A DNA stretch of 7,476 bases from Acidimicrobiaceae bacterium (GTDB lineage: Bacteria; Actinomycetota; Acidimicrobiia; Acidimicrobiales; Salinilacustritrichaceae): NCBI GenBank assembly GCA_003476595.1, contig DMTU01000039.1, forward strand, positions 618 through 8,093, written 5' to 3'. Below the pieces are notes generated by a model. It was given only the letters and a program-made list of their open reading frames with translations, was not told where the DNA came from and did no database searches. Made by a program: the position numbers and the translations under genes. Shown here piece after piece: positions 1 to 5,663 of this stretch; within the stretch, counting starts at the first letter, position 1, and every line of letters starts with the position of its first letter.

Positions 1-660
1 GACGTCATCGACCACGGCCGCAAGGCCGACGACCCGACCGCCCGCGGCTACCAGCTGGGCGGCGTGGCCCTGCCGTTCCACTGCGACGGCGCCGACCTGG
101 TCGGCCTGCTGTGCCTCGACAACGGGCTGTCCGGTGGCCTGTCGGCCGTGGCGAACTCGGTGACGATCCACAACCAGCTGGTGCGCGACCACCCCGATCT
201 GGCCGCCGCCCTGTACGAGCCGTTCCCCTACGACTTCCGGGGCGAGCAGCCCGAGGGCGGCAAGGCCTTCTACGAGGTGCCCGTGTTCACCGAGTGGGAC
301 GGCCGCCTCTTCGTGCGCTGCATCCCGCCCTACATCTGGGCGTCGCAGCGCCACGACGACGCACCACGGCTCACCGACGTGCAGCGCGAGGCGCTGAAGG
401 CGGTCGAGACCATGGCCGACGACCCCACGAACCACGTGAAGATGGACCTGCGTCCCGGCGACATCCAGCTCATCAACAACTTCCACGTCCTGCACGGGCG
501 CACCGCCTACGAGGACGACCGGGAGCACGGCAAGGTCCGGCACCTGAAGCGGCTGTGGCTGGAGACCGACATGTTCGAGACCCGCCCGCCCTACTTCGCC
601 AACCGCAACCACTGGGAGGCCAACCGGTCGGCCAGCCGGATGCGCGCCGGGTCCGCCTGA
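1..660 (+). CDS. TauD/TfdA-family Fe(II)/2-oxoglutarate-dependent dioxygenase (5' end missing)
   Basis: The frame is open from base 1, so the N-terminus lies outside the window; 219 residues precede the TGA at 658-660. Members of this family use Fe(II), O2 and 2-oxoglutarate to hydroxylate a small substrate, often releasing sulfite, an amine or a carboxylate fragment, in the cytoplasm. The metal-binding HxD is visible as FHCD (His27, Asp29 of the fragment, codons at 79 and 85). The distal His lies in NNFHVLHGRTAYED (His165, codon at 493). The basic residues expected to hold 2-oxoglutarate follow in RHLKRLWLE (Arg180 and Arg184). The order and spacing of HxD, distal His and Arg fit the TauD/TfdA fold. 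The substrate cannot be read from the sequence. An internal GTG at 64 is not the real start, because it would remove conserved sequence just before the metal motif. A hairpin at 687-722 probably ends the transcript. Confidence 0.9.
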   Translation, partial: DVIDHGRKADDPTARGYQLGGVALPFHCDGADLVGLLCLDNGLSGGLSAVANSVTIHNQLVRDHPDLAAALYEPFPYDFRGEQPEGGKAFYEVPVFTEWDGRLFVRCIPPYIWASQRHDDAPRLTDVQREALKAVETMADDPTNHVKMDLRPGDIQLINNFHVLHGRTAYEDDREHGKVRHLKRLWLETDMFETRPPYFANRNHWEANRSASRMRAGSA

Positions 661-686
661 GCGTCGCCGCCTGGCGCGCGACGGCC

Positions 687-722
687 GGGCGGCTCGGCTC
701 CTCCGCCGGAGCTCCGCCGCCC
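687..722 (+). terminator. Two-tier inverted repeat, likely terminator of the dioxygenase gene
   Basis: The arms GGGCGGC (687-693) and GCCGCCC (716-722) are perfectly complementary. Inside them GCTCC (697-701) pairs with GGAGC (708-712) around a six-base loop, with a 3/3 internal loop between the two stems. The structure begins 26 bases after the dioxygenase stop. No T-run follows, which is common for terminators in GC-rich actinobacteria. It could instead be a 3'-end stabilising or REP-like element. Confidence 0.6.
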
Positions 723-780
723 AGCCATGCAAGACGTATACCGCTGCCGTGACGCCGCCAGCACGCCCGCCCGGGAGGAA

Positions 781-798
781 TGGACCTTGGTCCCTGCC
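781..798 (+). promoter_or_regulatory. DosR/DevR-like box upstream of hemerythrin gene (site 1)
   Basis: TGGACCTTGGTCCCTGCC contains the perfect inverted repeat GGACC-TT-GGTCC. Its first 14 bases match the mycobacterial DosR core GGGACTTTAGTCCC at 11 positions by hand alignment. It ends 34 bases before the hemerythrin ATG counted from base 798, or 38 from the palindrome's end at 794. Related copies lie upstream of the alcohol dehydrogenase (2326-2343) and WS/DGAT (5615-5632) genes. The regulator is not in the window, so the assignment to a DosR-like protein is inference. Confidence 0.45.
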
Positions 799-818
799 AG
801 GCGTCGGCGGCCCCCGGC

Positions 819-824
819 TAGACC
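819..824 (+). promoter_or_regulatory. Possible -10 element of hemerythrin gene
   Basis: TAGACC lies 8 bases before the ATG at 833. It fits the actinobacterial TANNNT pattern except at the last base. If used, transcription would start at or next to the start codon, giving a leaderless message, and the palindrome at 781-794 would be centred near -45, a usual activator position. No Shine-Dalgarno sequence precedes this ATG, which agrees with the leaderless reading. Weak on its own. Confidence 0.3.
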
Positions 825-832
825 CGGGTGAC

Positions 833-1276
833 ATGTGCGACCACTGCAGCTGCCGCCAGCACCGGGCCATCGCCGAGCTCTCGACCGAGCACGAGCAGAT
901 CCTGGAGGTGGCGTGGGCCCTGAGCGAGCGCCACCGCGAGACGGGCGTCTCGGACGGCCCGCTGCAGGAGCAGCTCGGGCAGATGCTGGCCGTGCACGTC
1001 GAGGCCGAGGAGGTGGCGCTCTACCCGCTGCTGGTCGAGACCGGCGGGCTCCAGCCCGACAAGTCCGACGACCTCGAGCAGGAGCACACCGACCTCGCCG
1101 CCGCGCTGATCAGCGGGAAGTTCGATCGGCGGATGTACTTCGAGCTGGCCTCCCACATCGAGGAGGAGGAGCTCGAGCTCTTCCCGCTCGCGATGTTCGG
1201 CTTCGACGACGAGGACTGGGCGGTGCTGGAGGCGACCCCTCGCTTCCTGGCACCGGACACGCCGCTCGTCCACTGA
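833..1276 (+). CDS. Hemerythrin HHE-domain protein with N-terminal Cys motif
   Basis: This 147-residue protein is a four-helix hemerythrin-like domain expected to carry a non-haem di-iron centre that binds or senses O2, NO or peroxide in the cytoplasm. The expected ligands are present in order: His20 (TEHEQ), His55 and Glu59 (HVEAE), His85 (EQEHTD), and His108 and Glu112 (HIEEEE). The N-terminus begins MCDHCSC, so Cys2, Cys5 and Cys7 form a compact CxxCxC cluster that could bind a further metal or act as a thiol switch; this is inference. The frame is open upstream to a GTG at 749. I chose the ATG at 833 because the conserved MCDxC start occurs there and the upstream translation is low-complexity Pro/Gly/Arg. 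No clear ribosome site precedes it, so it may be leaderless. A DosR-like palindrome lies upstream and a hairpin follows the stop. The di-iron domain call is strong; whether it stores, senses or detoxifies O2 or NO is open. Confidence 0.88.
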   Translation: MCDHCSCRQHRAIAELSTEHEQILEVAWALSERHRETGVSDGPLQEQLGQMLAVHVEAEEVALYPLLVETGGLQPDKSDDLEQEHTDLAAALISGKFDRRMYFELASHIEEEELELFPLAMFGFDDEDWAVLEATPRFLAPDTPLVH

Positions 1277-1297
1277 ACCGGCCCTGCGGGCACGGTT
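1276..1297 (+). terminator. Hairpin directly after the hemerythrin stop codon
   Basis: AACCGGCCC (1276-1284) pairs with GGGC-A-CGGTT (1288-1297) through nine base pairs with one bulged A and a three-base TGC loop. It starts within the TGA stop codon. No T-run follows, so it is called a terminator by position and shape only. The putative -10 of the next gene begins at its last base. Confidence 0.5.
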
Positions 1298-1302
1298 AGG
1301 TT
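1297..1302 (+). promoter_or_regulatory. Possible -10 element of the LLM oxidoreductase gene
   Basis: TAGGTT fits the TANNNT consensus of actinobacterial housekeeping promoters and lies 36 bases before the GTG start, leaving room for the ribosome site at 1329-1333. The best -35 at 17-base spacing (TGAACC, 1274-1279) is poor, so this promoter is tentative. Confidence 0.35.
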
Positions 1303-1338
1303 CGGCCCGACCCGGACCACCCGACCCCAGGAGCCCCC

Positions 1339-2277
1339 GTGAGCCACCCCCGTCCCTTCCGCTTCGGCGTCCAGCTGGCCAACGCAGCCTCCGCATCGGA
1401 GTGGGCGGACCTCGCCCGGCGAGCCGAGGCGCTCGGGTACGACAGCGTGATGATGCCCGACCACTTCGGCGAGCAGCTCGCTCCGGTCCCGGCCCTCATG
1501 GCCGCCGCCGACGCCACCACCGACCTCAAGGTCGGGACGCTCGTCTTCGCCAACGACTACAAGCACCCCGTCGTGCTGGCGAAGGAGGTGGCCACCCTCG
1601 ACGTGCTGTCCGGGGGTCGGGTGGAGTTCGGCATCGGCGCCGGGTGGATGAACACCGACTACGAGCAGTCGGGCATCGCCCACGACCGGGCCGGCGTGCG
1701 CATCGACCGCCTCGCCGAGAGCCTCGAGGTGTGCAAGGCGATCTTCGCCGGCGACACCGTCGACTTCACCGGCGAGCACTACGACGTGACCGGCTACCGG
1801 GGGTTCCCGAAGCCGGTGCAGACCCCACACCCGCCCATCCTCATCGGGGGTGGCGGCAAGCGGGTCCTCACCCTCGCCGCGCAGCAGGCCGACATCGTGG
1901 GCATCAACCCCAAGATCGCCTCCGGGCGGGTGGACACGCCCACGGCGCAGAACGGTGCCGCCGACCGCACCGACGAGAAGCTCGGCTGGGTCCGGGAGGC
2001 GGCGGGGGACCGCTACGACGACATCGAGCTCAACATGCTCGTGTTCGCGGTCGTGGTCACCGACGACGCCCAGGGGACCATGGAGATGCTGGCGCCGATG
2101 TTCGGCCTCGACCCGGCCGAGGTCGCCGACTACCCGCTGGCCTGGATCGGCACCGAGGACGAGATCGTCGAGTCGCTCCAGGCCCGCCGTGACCGATGGG
2201 ACGTCAGCTACCTGGTGGTGCAGCAGGACGCCATGGAGACGGCGGCGCCCATCGTCGCCCGGCTGCGGGGCACCTGA
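1339..2277 (+). CDS. LLM-class oxidoreductase, probably F420-dependent
   Basis: This 312-residue protein belongs to the bacterial luciferase-like monooxygenase superfamily, a TIM-barrel fold. Actinobacterial members mostly use cofactor F420 to move hydride to or from small organic substrates. Visible family marks are the N-terminal FRFGVQLA strand, PDHF at residues 40-43, LDVLSGGRVEFGIGAGW from residue 87, and a glycine-rich phosphate-binding turn IGGGGK at residues 169-174. It most resembles the group annotated as MSMEG_2516-type F420 oxidoreductases; this is from memory of the family, so the subfamily is less sure than the superfamily. The GTG start at 1339 is supported by AGGAG at 1329-1333 with five-base spacing and by the start of the conserved strand a few residues later. 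It has its own upstream region with a possible -10 and lacks the palindrome found before its neighbours. FMN use rather than F420 cannot be excluded, and the substrate is unknown. Confidence 0.88.
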   Translation: MSHPRPFRFGVQLANAASASEWADLARRAEALGYDSVMMPDHFGEQLAPVPALMAAADATTDLKVGTLVFANDYKHPVVLAKEVATLDVLSGGRVEFGIGAGWMNTDYEQSGIAHDRAGVRIDRLAESLEVCKAIFAGDTVDFTGEHYDVTGYRGFPKPVQTPHPPILIGGGGKRVLTLAAQQADIVGINPKIASGRVDTPTAQNGAADRTDEKLGWVREAAGDRYDDIELNMLVFAVVVTDDAQGTMEMLAPMFGLDPAEVADYPLAWIGTEDEIVESLQARRDRWDVSYLVVQQDAMETAAPIVARLRGT

Positions 2278-2318
2278 GCACACGGCGTCGGCGGCGGCGC
2301 TCCCCGGGGCCATGACGT

Positions 2319-2343
2319 TGGACCCTGGTCGTAGGTCCCAGTC
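2319..2343 (+). promoter_or_regulatory. DosR/DevR-like box upstream of alcohol dehydrogenase gene (site 2)
   Basis: Two overlapping words lie here. TGGACCCTGGTC (2319-2330) differs by one base from the first 12 bases of site 1. TGGTCGTAGGTCCCAGTC (2326-2343) aligns full length with sites 1 and 3. GGACC (2320-2324) and GGTCC (2334-2338) can also pair as a hairpin, so a terminator role for the upstream LLM gene is the main alternative. The site ends 46 bases before the ATG. No convincing -10 lies between the two. Confidence 0.4.
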
Positions 2344-2389
2344 GGGCGGACGATCGACGCAACGTCAGTGACGACCAGAGGAGAGCGCC

Positions 2390-3433
2390 ATGCGCGCCAT
2401 CGTGTACCACGGACCGGGCAAGAAGGACTGGGAAGAGGTCCCGAAGCCGGTCATCCAGGACGACACCGACGCCATCGTGCGCGTCGACGCCGTCACCATC
2501 TGCGGCACGGACCTGCACATCCTGAAGGGCGACGTCCCGGCCGTGACCGACGGCCGGATCCTCGGCCACGAGGCGGTCGGCACGGTCGAGGAGGTCGGCG
2601 CCGGCGTGAAGAACGTCTCGGTGGGTGACAAGGTCCTCGTGTCCTGCATCACCTCGTGCGGGGCGTGTCGCTTCTGCCGTGAGGGTCGCTACGGGCAGTG
2701 CCTCGGCGGCGGCGGCTGGATCCTCGGCCACCTCATCGACGGCACCCAGGCCGAGTACGTACGGGTCCCGTTCGCGGACACGTCCACGTACAAGGCACCT
2801 GCCGGCGTCCCGGACGAGGAGCTGTTGATGCTCGCCGACATCATCCCGACCGGGTACGAGGTGGGCGTGCTCAACGGCAAGGTCTCGCCCGGTGACGTGG
2901 TGGCGGTGGTGGGTGCCGGACCGATCGGCCTGGCCACGATCATGGGCGCCAAGCTCTTCAGCCCGGCCCACATCGTCGCGATCGACAAGGTCGACGCCCG
3001 GTTGGAGGCGGCGAAGATGTTCGGCGCCGATGTCGTGGTGAACAACGACCGGGAGGACCCGCTGGAGGTCGTCCGCAGCCTCACCGAGGGCCTCGGCGCG
3101 GATGTGGCCGTGGAGGCGGTGGGCGTGCCCGCCACCTTCGAGCTGTCGGCCGAGCTCATCCGCCCGGGGGGCCACGTCGCCAACGTGGGCGTGCACGGCG
3201 AGCCCGCCACGCTCCACCTCGAGGACCTGTGGATCAAGGACGTCACGATCACCACCGGCCTGGTCGACACGTATTCGACGCCGACCTTGCTGAAGCTGGT
3301 GACGAGCCGCCAGGTCGACGCCCGCCGGTTCGTGACGCACCACTTCACCATGGACGACTTCATGGAGGCCTACGACGTGTTCACCCGCGCCGGGGAGACC
3401 GGTGCGCTCAAGGTGGTGGTGACCCGGGACTGA
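2390..3433 (+). CDS. Zinc-dependent medium-chain alcohol dehydrogenase, predicted NAD-linked
   Basis: This 347-residue protein is a complete medium-chain dehydrogenase/reductase that interconverts an alcohol and an aldehyde or ketone in the cytoplasm. The catalytic zinc site can be read as Cys38 (ICGTDLH), His60-Glu61 (GHE) and Asp150 (LADIIPTGY). The use of Asp rather than Cys as the last ligand is shared with secondary-alcohol dehydrogenases of the isopropanol type. The structural zinc site is intact with Cys90, Cys93, Cys96 and Cys104. The Rossmann motif is GAGPIG at residues 175-180, and Asp199 at the end of the second strand (AIDK) points to NAD rather than NADP. The ATG is set by AGAGGAG at 2377-2383 with six-base spacing. 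The CHAD gene begins 41 bases downstream, so the two may share a transcript. A DosR-like site lies upstream. The actual substrate is unknown; a secondary alcohol, or re-oxidation of NADH on an aldehyde or ketone, is plausible. Confidence 0.93.
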   Translation: MRAIVYHGPGKKDWEEVPKPVIQDDTDAIVRVDAVTICGTDLHILKGDVPAVTDGRILGHEAVGTVEEVGAGVKNVSVGDKVLVSCITSCGACRFCREGRYGQCLGGGGWILGHLIDGTQAEYVRVPFADTSTYKAPAGVPDEELLMLADIIPTGYEVGVLNGKVSPGDVVAVVGAGPIGLATIMGAKLFSPAHIVAIDKVDARLEAAKMFGADVVVNNDREDPLEVVRSLTEGLGADVAVEAVGVPATFELSAELIRPGGHVANVGVHGEPATLHLEDLWIKDVTITTGLVDTYSTPTLLKLVTSRQVDARRFVTHHFTMDDFMEAYDVFTRAGETGALKVVVTRD

Positions 3434-3462
3434 GCGACGTGAACCGGCGGGCGGCCGTCGGG

Positions 3463-3468
3463 AAGGGA
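3463..3468 (+). promoter_or_regulatory. Ribosome binding site deciding the CHAD start
   Basis: AAGGGA is followed by a six-base spacer and GTG at 3475. The competing in-frame GTG at 3439 has no comparable purine run upstream and would add 12 residues unlike the family's usual N-terminus. Confidence 0.6.
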
Positions 3469-3474
3469 CCGGAG

Positions 3475-4383
3475 GTGACCTACCGGCTCGACCCCGACCG
3501 CCCGCTCGTCGACGAGGTCCGACGCGTCGCGCTCGAGGGCCTGGACGATGCGATCGACCGCCTCCGGGAGACCGGCGCGCACGCCGACCTGGAGGACGAC
3601 GTCCACGAGGCCCGCAAGCGAGGCAAGGAGGTGCGCGGCCTGATCCGCCTGGTGCGCCCCGCCCTCGGCGACGCCTACGCCGCGGTCAACGCCGAGGTGC
3701 GCGACGGCGCCCGGGAGCTGTCCAGCCTCCGGGACGCCCACGCGCTGGTCGACACCGTCGAGGACCTGATCGCCGCCCTCGACGGCAACGGCACCGACGA
3801 CCTCGAGCGGCTCGCCGGCCACCTCCGCACCGGCGCATCGGCGGCCACGGACGGGGTCGACGGCGACGACCCACGGATCGCCGTGGCGCGCAGCCGGATG
3901 GAGACGGCCCGAGCGATGGTCGCGACCTGGCCCGGCGCGATCGACGTCGAGGCCGTGGCGGGCGGCGTGGCCAAGACCGCGACTCGCGGTCGCAAGGCCT
4001 GGAAGGCGAGCCGGAAGGATGCCGGCGACGAGCAGGTGCACGAGTGGCGCAAGCGGGTGAAGTACCTCTGGTACCAGGCCCGGCTGCTCGAGGCCGCCGA
4101 CCCCGACGGCATCGGTCCGCTCGTGGCGCAGCTCGACGAGCTGTCCGACCTGCTCGGCGACGAGCACGACCTGACCGTGCTGGTCGAGCACGCGGAGCGA
4201 GCCGCCGGCACCGACGAGATGGCCGGCGTCGACGGCGACCGCATCGTGGACCTGGCCCGTGCCCGGCAGGCGACGCTGCGAACGGCGGCGCTGCACCTCG
4301 GCGAGGAGGTCTACGGCGATGGCGTCGACGCGCTGGTCGGGAAGCTGGTGGACCAGTGGCCCGTTCAGTCCAGCGCGGCGTAG
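3475..4383 (+). CDS. CHAD-domain protein (putative polyphosphate-binding)
   Basis: This 302-residue protein consists almost entirely of a CHAD domain, a conserved-histidine all-helical fold built of two similar four-helix halves with a basic surface. CHAD proteins are known to bind inorganic polyphosphate and in some bacteria sit on polyphosphate granules. The visible marks are HEARKRGKEVR with His44, RDAH with His89, the second-half HEWRKRVKYLW with His189, and LGDEHDLTVL with His231. The repeat of HExRKRxK in each half shows the internal duplication. The GTG start at 3475 is chosen because of the ribosome site at 3463-3468 and because MTYRLDPDRPL matches how free-standing CHAD proteins usually begin. 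The frame is open further upstream inside the alcohol dehydrogenase gene, but that part is an overlap artefact. No CYTH (triphosphate tunnel) domain is fused. Its 3' end overlaps the convergent serine hydrolase gene by 19 bases. It is probably co-transcribed with the alcohol dehydrogenase gene. Confidence 0.88.
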   Translation: MTYRLDPDRPLVDEVRRVALEGLDDAIDRLRETGAHADLEDDVHEARKRGKEVRGLIRLVRPALGDAYAAVNAEVRDGARELSSLRDAHALVDTVEDLIAALDGNGTDDLERLAGHLRTGASAATDGVDGDDPRIAVARSRMETARAMVATWPGAIDVEAVAGGVAKTATRGRKAWKASRKDAGDEQVHEWRKRVKYLWYQARLLEAADPDGIGPLVAQLDELSDLLGDEHDLTVLVEHAERAAGTDEMAGVDGDRIVDLARARQATLRTAALHLGEEVYGDGVDALVGKLVDQWPVQSSAA

Positions 4384-5558
4384 ACGGTGGTCCAGAAGTC
4401 GGCGAGCGGGTGGGGCAGCGCGGCGGCCCCGCTGAACATGTCGGTCGAGAGCACCACGCCGACCAGGTCCTCGGCCGGGTCGTTGGCCCACGAGCTGCCG
4501 AGACCGCCGTCCCACCCGTAGGCGCCGACGTTGCGAGCGACGCCGGTGCGACGGACCTGCACGCCGACCCCGAAGCCCCACCCCTGCGACCCGTCGACGG
4601 AGATGCTGGGGTGGAGGCCAGCGGCGACGCCGAGCTGGTCGGTGGTCATCGCCGCCACCGACGCGCGGCTCAGCAGGCGGGAGCCGTCGGGGAGGAAGCC
4701 GTCGGCCAGCAGCATCGTGCCGAAGGCGGCGAGGTCGTCGACCGTGGACACGAGCCCGGCCGCACCGGAGGGGAACGCCGGCGGCATCGACCACTTGCCT
4801 TCGGGTTCGTCGTACACGGACCGCTCGCCGGTCTCCGGGTCGACGGCGTAGGACGTGCCGAGGCGGTCGGTGGCGGTGGTCGAGAACGTCGTGTCGAGCA
4901 TGCCGAGCGGTTCGAGGACCCGCTCCCGCAGGAACCGGTCGAACGGCACGCCTGCGGCCCGACCGACGAGCACGCCGAGGATGTCCGACGCGGTGTTGTA
5001 CAGCCACCGCTCACCCGGCTGGCGCAGCAGCGGCAGCGTGCCCATGCGGCGCAGCCACTCGTCGGGCTCCGGCGGGACCTGGGGCTCCGGTGCGCCGGGG
5101 GACAGGCCGAGCGCGCCCATGGCGTCGAGCAGCGGCTGGGGCCAGGGCGCGGTGAAGTCCATGCCGAGCCCGCACTGCATGGTCAGCAGGTCGCGCACGG
5201 TGATCGGCCGCTCGGCCGGGACGGTGTCGCCGTCGATCGGGCCGAGCGGGTCGACCAGGACGCGACGGTCGGCCAGCTCGGGGAGGAGGTGGTCGACCGG
5301 GTCCTCGAGCCGCAGCCGGCACTCCTCCACGAGCAGCAGCGCGGCGACCGCGGTGAGCGGCTTCGTCACCGAGGCGATCCGGAACAGGCTGTCCTGCTCG
5401 ACCGGCGCCGGCTCGCCCCGGGTGAGCACGCCGGCCGCACCGGTGACCACCGTGCCGTCGCAGCTGGCGAGCCAGGCGATGCCACCGGTCTCGCCGGTCT
5501 CGACGTGGCGGGTCATGCGTTCGTCGAGCTTCTTCTGGAGGTCGGGATCGAAGGCCAT
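4365..5558 (-). CDS. Serine hydrolase, beta-lactamase class C / esterase family
   Basis: This 397-residue protein belongs to the serine beta-lactamase-like superfamily (Pfam Beta-lactamase; EstB-type esterases, D-aminopeptidases and related enzymes). The nucleophile motif SxxK is SVTK at residues 63-66, in the context LFRIASVTKPLTA. The second motif YxN/T is YNT at residues 187-189, in ERWLYNTASD. Near residue 350 GWDGG stands where the HxG/KTG motif is expected. There is no signal peptide or lipobox: the start MAFDPDLQKKLDERM is hydrophilic, so the enzyme is probably cytoplasmic and an esterase or amidase rather than a true beta-lactamase. The ATG at 5558 has GGAGGG just upstream at 5566-5561, though with only two bases of spacing. 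An ATG at 5591 would add 11 residues and has no ribosome site, but cannot be excluded. The gene is divergent from the WS/DGAT gene and ends tail to tail inside the CHAD gene. The substrate is unknown. Confidence 0.9.
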   Translation of the reverse strand: MAFDPDLQKKLDERMTRHVETGETGGIAWLASCDGTVVTGAAGVLTRGEPAPVEQDSLFRIASVTKPLTAVAALLLVEECRLRLEDPVDHLLPELADRRVLVDPLGPIDGDTVPAERPITVRDLLTMQCGLGMDFTAPWPQPLLDAMGALGLSPGAPEPQVPPEPDEWLRRMGTLPLLRQPGERWLYNTASDILGVLVGRAAGVPFDRFLRERVLEPLGMLDTTFSTTATDRLGTSYAVDPETGERSVYDEPEGKWSMPPAFPSGAAGLVSTVDDLAAFGTMLLADGFLPDGSRLLSRASVAAMTTDQLGVAAGLHPSISVDGSQGWGFGVGVQVRRTGVARNVGAYGWDGGLGSSWANDPAEDLVGVVLSTDMFSGAAALPHPLADFWTTVYAALD

Positions 5559-5614
5559 GTCCCTCCGACGTTGCCACCGCTGCCAGATCATCGCCACGAG
5601 GTCTGCGCCGGAAA

Positions 5615-5632
5615 GGGTCCGCGGTCCCTGTC
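5615..5632 (+). promoter_or_regulatory. DosR/DevR-like box between serine hydrolase and WS/DGAT genes (site 3)
   Basis: GGGTCCGCGGTCCCTGTC aligns with sites 1 and 2 and shares GGTCCC-WG-YC with both. The 14-base core matches GGGACTTTAGTCCC at nine positions by hand. It lies in the 105-base divergent spacer. Its core ends 35 bases before the WS/DGAT ATG, so it is centred near -42 if that gene is leaderless, a classic activator position. It could also act on the serine hydrolase. Confidence 0.4.
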
Positions 5633-5651
5633 GTCGTCGCGCTGCCGTTCG

Positions 5652-5657
5652 TACGGT
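5652..5657 (+). promoter_or_regulatory. -10 element of a leaderless WS/DGAT transcript
   Basis: TACGGT fits TANNNT and is followed by six bases and then the ATG at 5664. This is the spacing at which transcription starts on the A of the start codon, as in many actinobacterial leaderless genes. No Shine-Dalgarno sequence precedes the ATG, which supports the reading. No good -35 is seen, as expected for an activator-dependent promoter. Confidence 0.5.
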
Positions 5658-5663
5658 CCAACG

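Noticed and set aside
780..821. Tiny frame ATG...TAG (13 residues) just after the purine run GGGAGGA upstream of the hemerythrin gene, as a leader peptide.
   Set aside because: The purine run directly abuts the ATG with no spacing for ribosome binding, and the stretch is better explained by the palindromic site at 781-798.
2302..2309. CCCCGGGG palindrome after the LLM gene as a terminator.
   Set aside because: It has no loop and no longer flanking arms, so it cannot form a useful hairpin; such short palindromes are expected in GC-rich DNA.
3229..3474. Upstream extension of the CHAD frame into the alcohol dehydrogenase gene.
   Set aside because: It overlaps conserved dehydrogenase sequence in another frame; a ribosome site and the usual CHAD N-terminus support GTG 3475.
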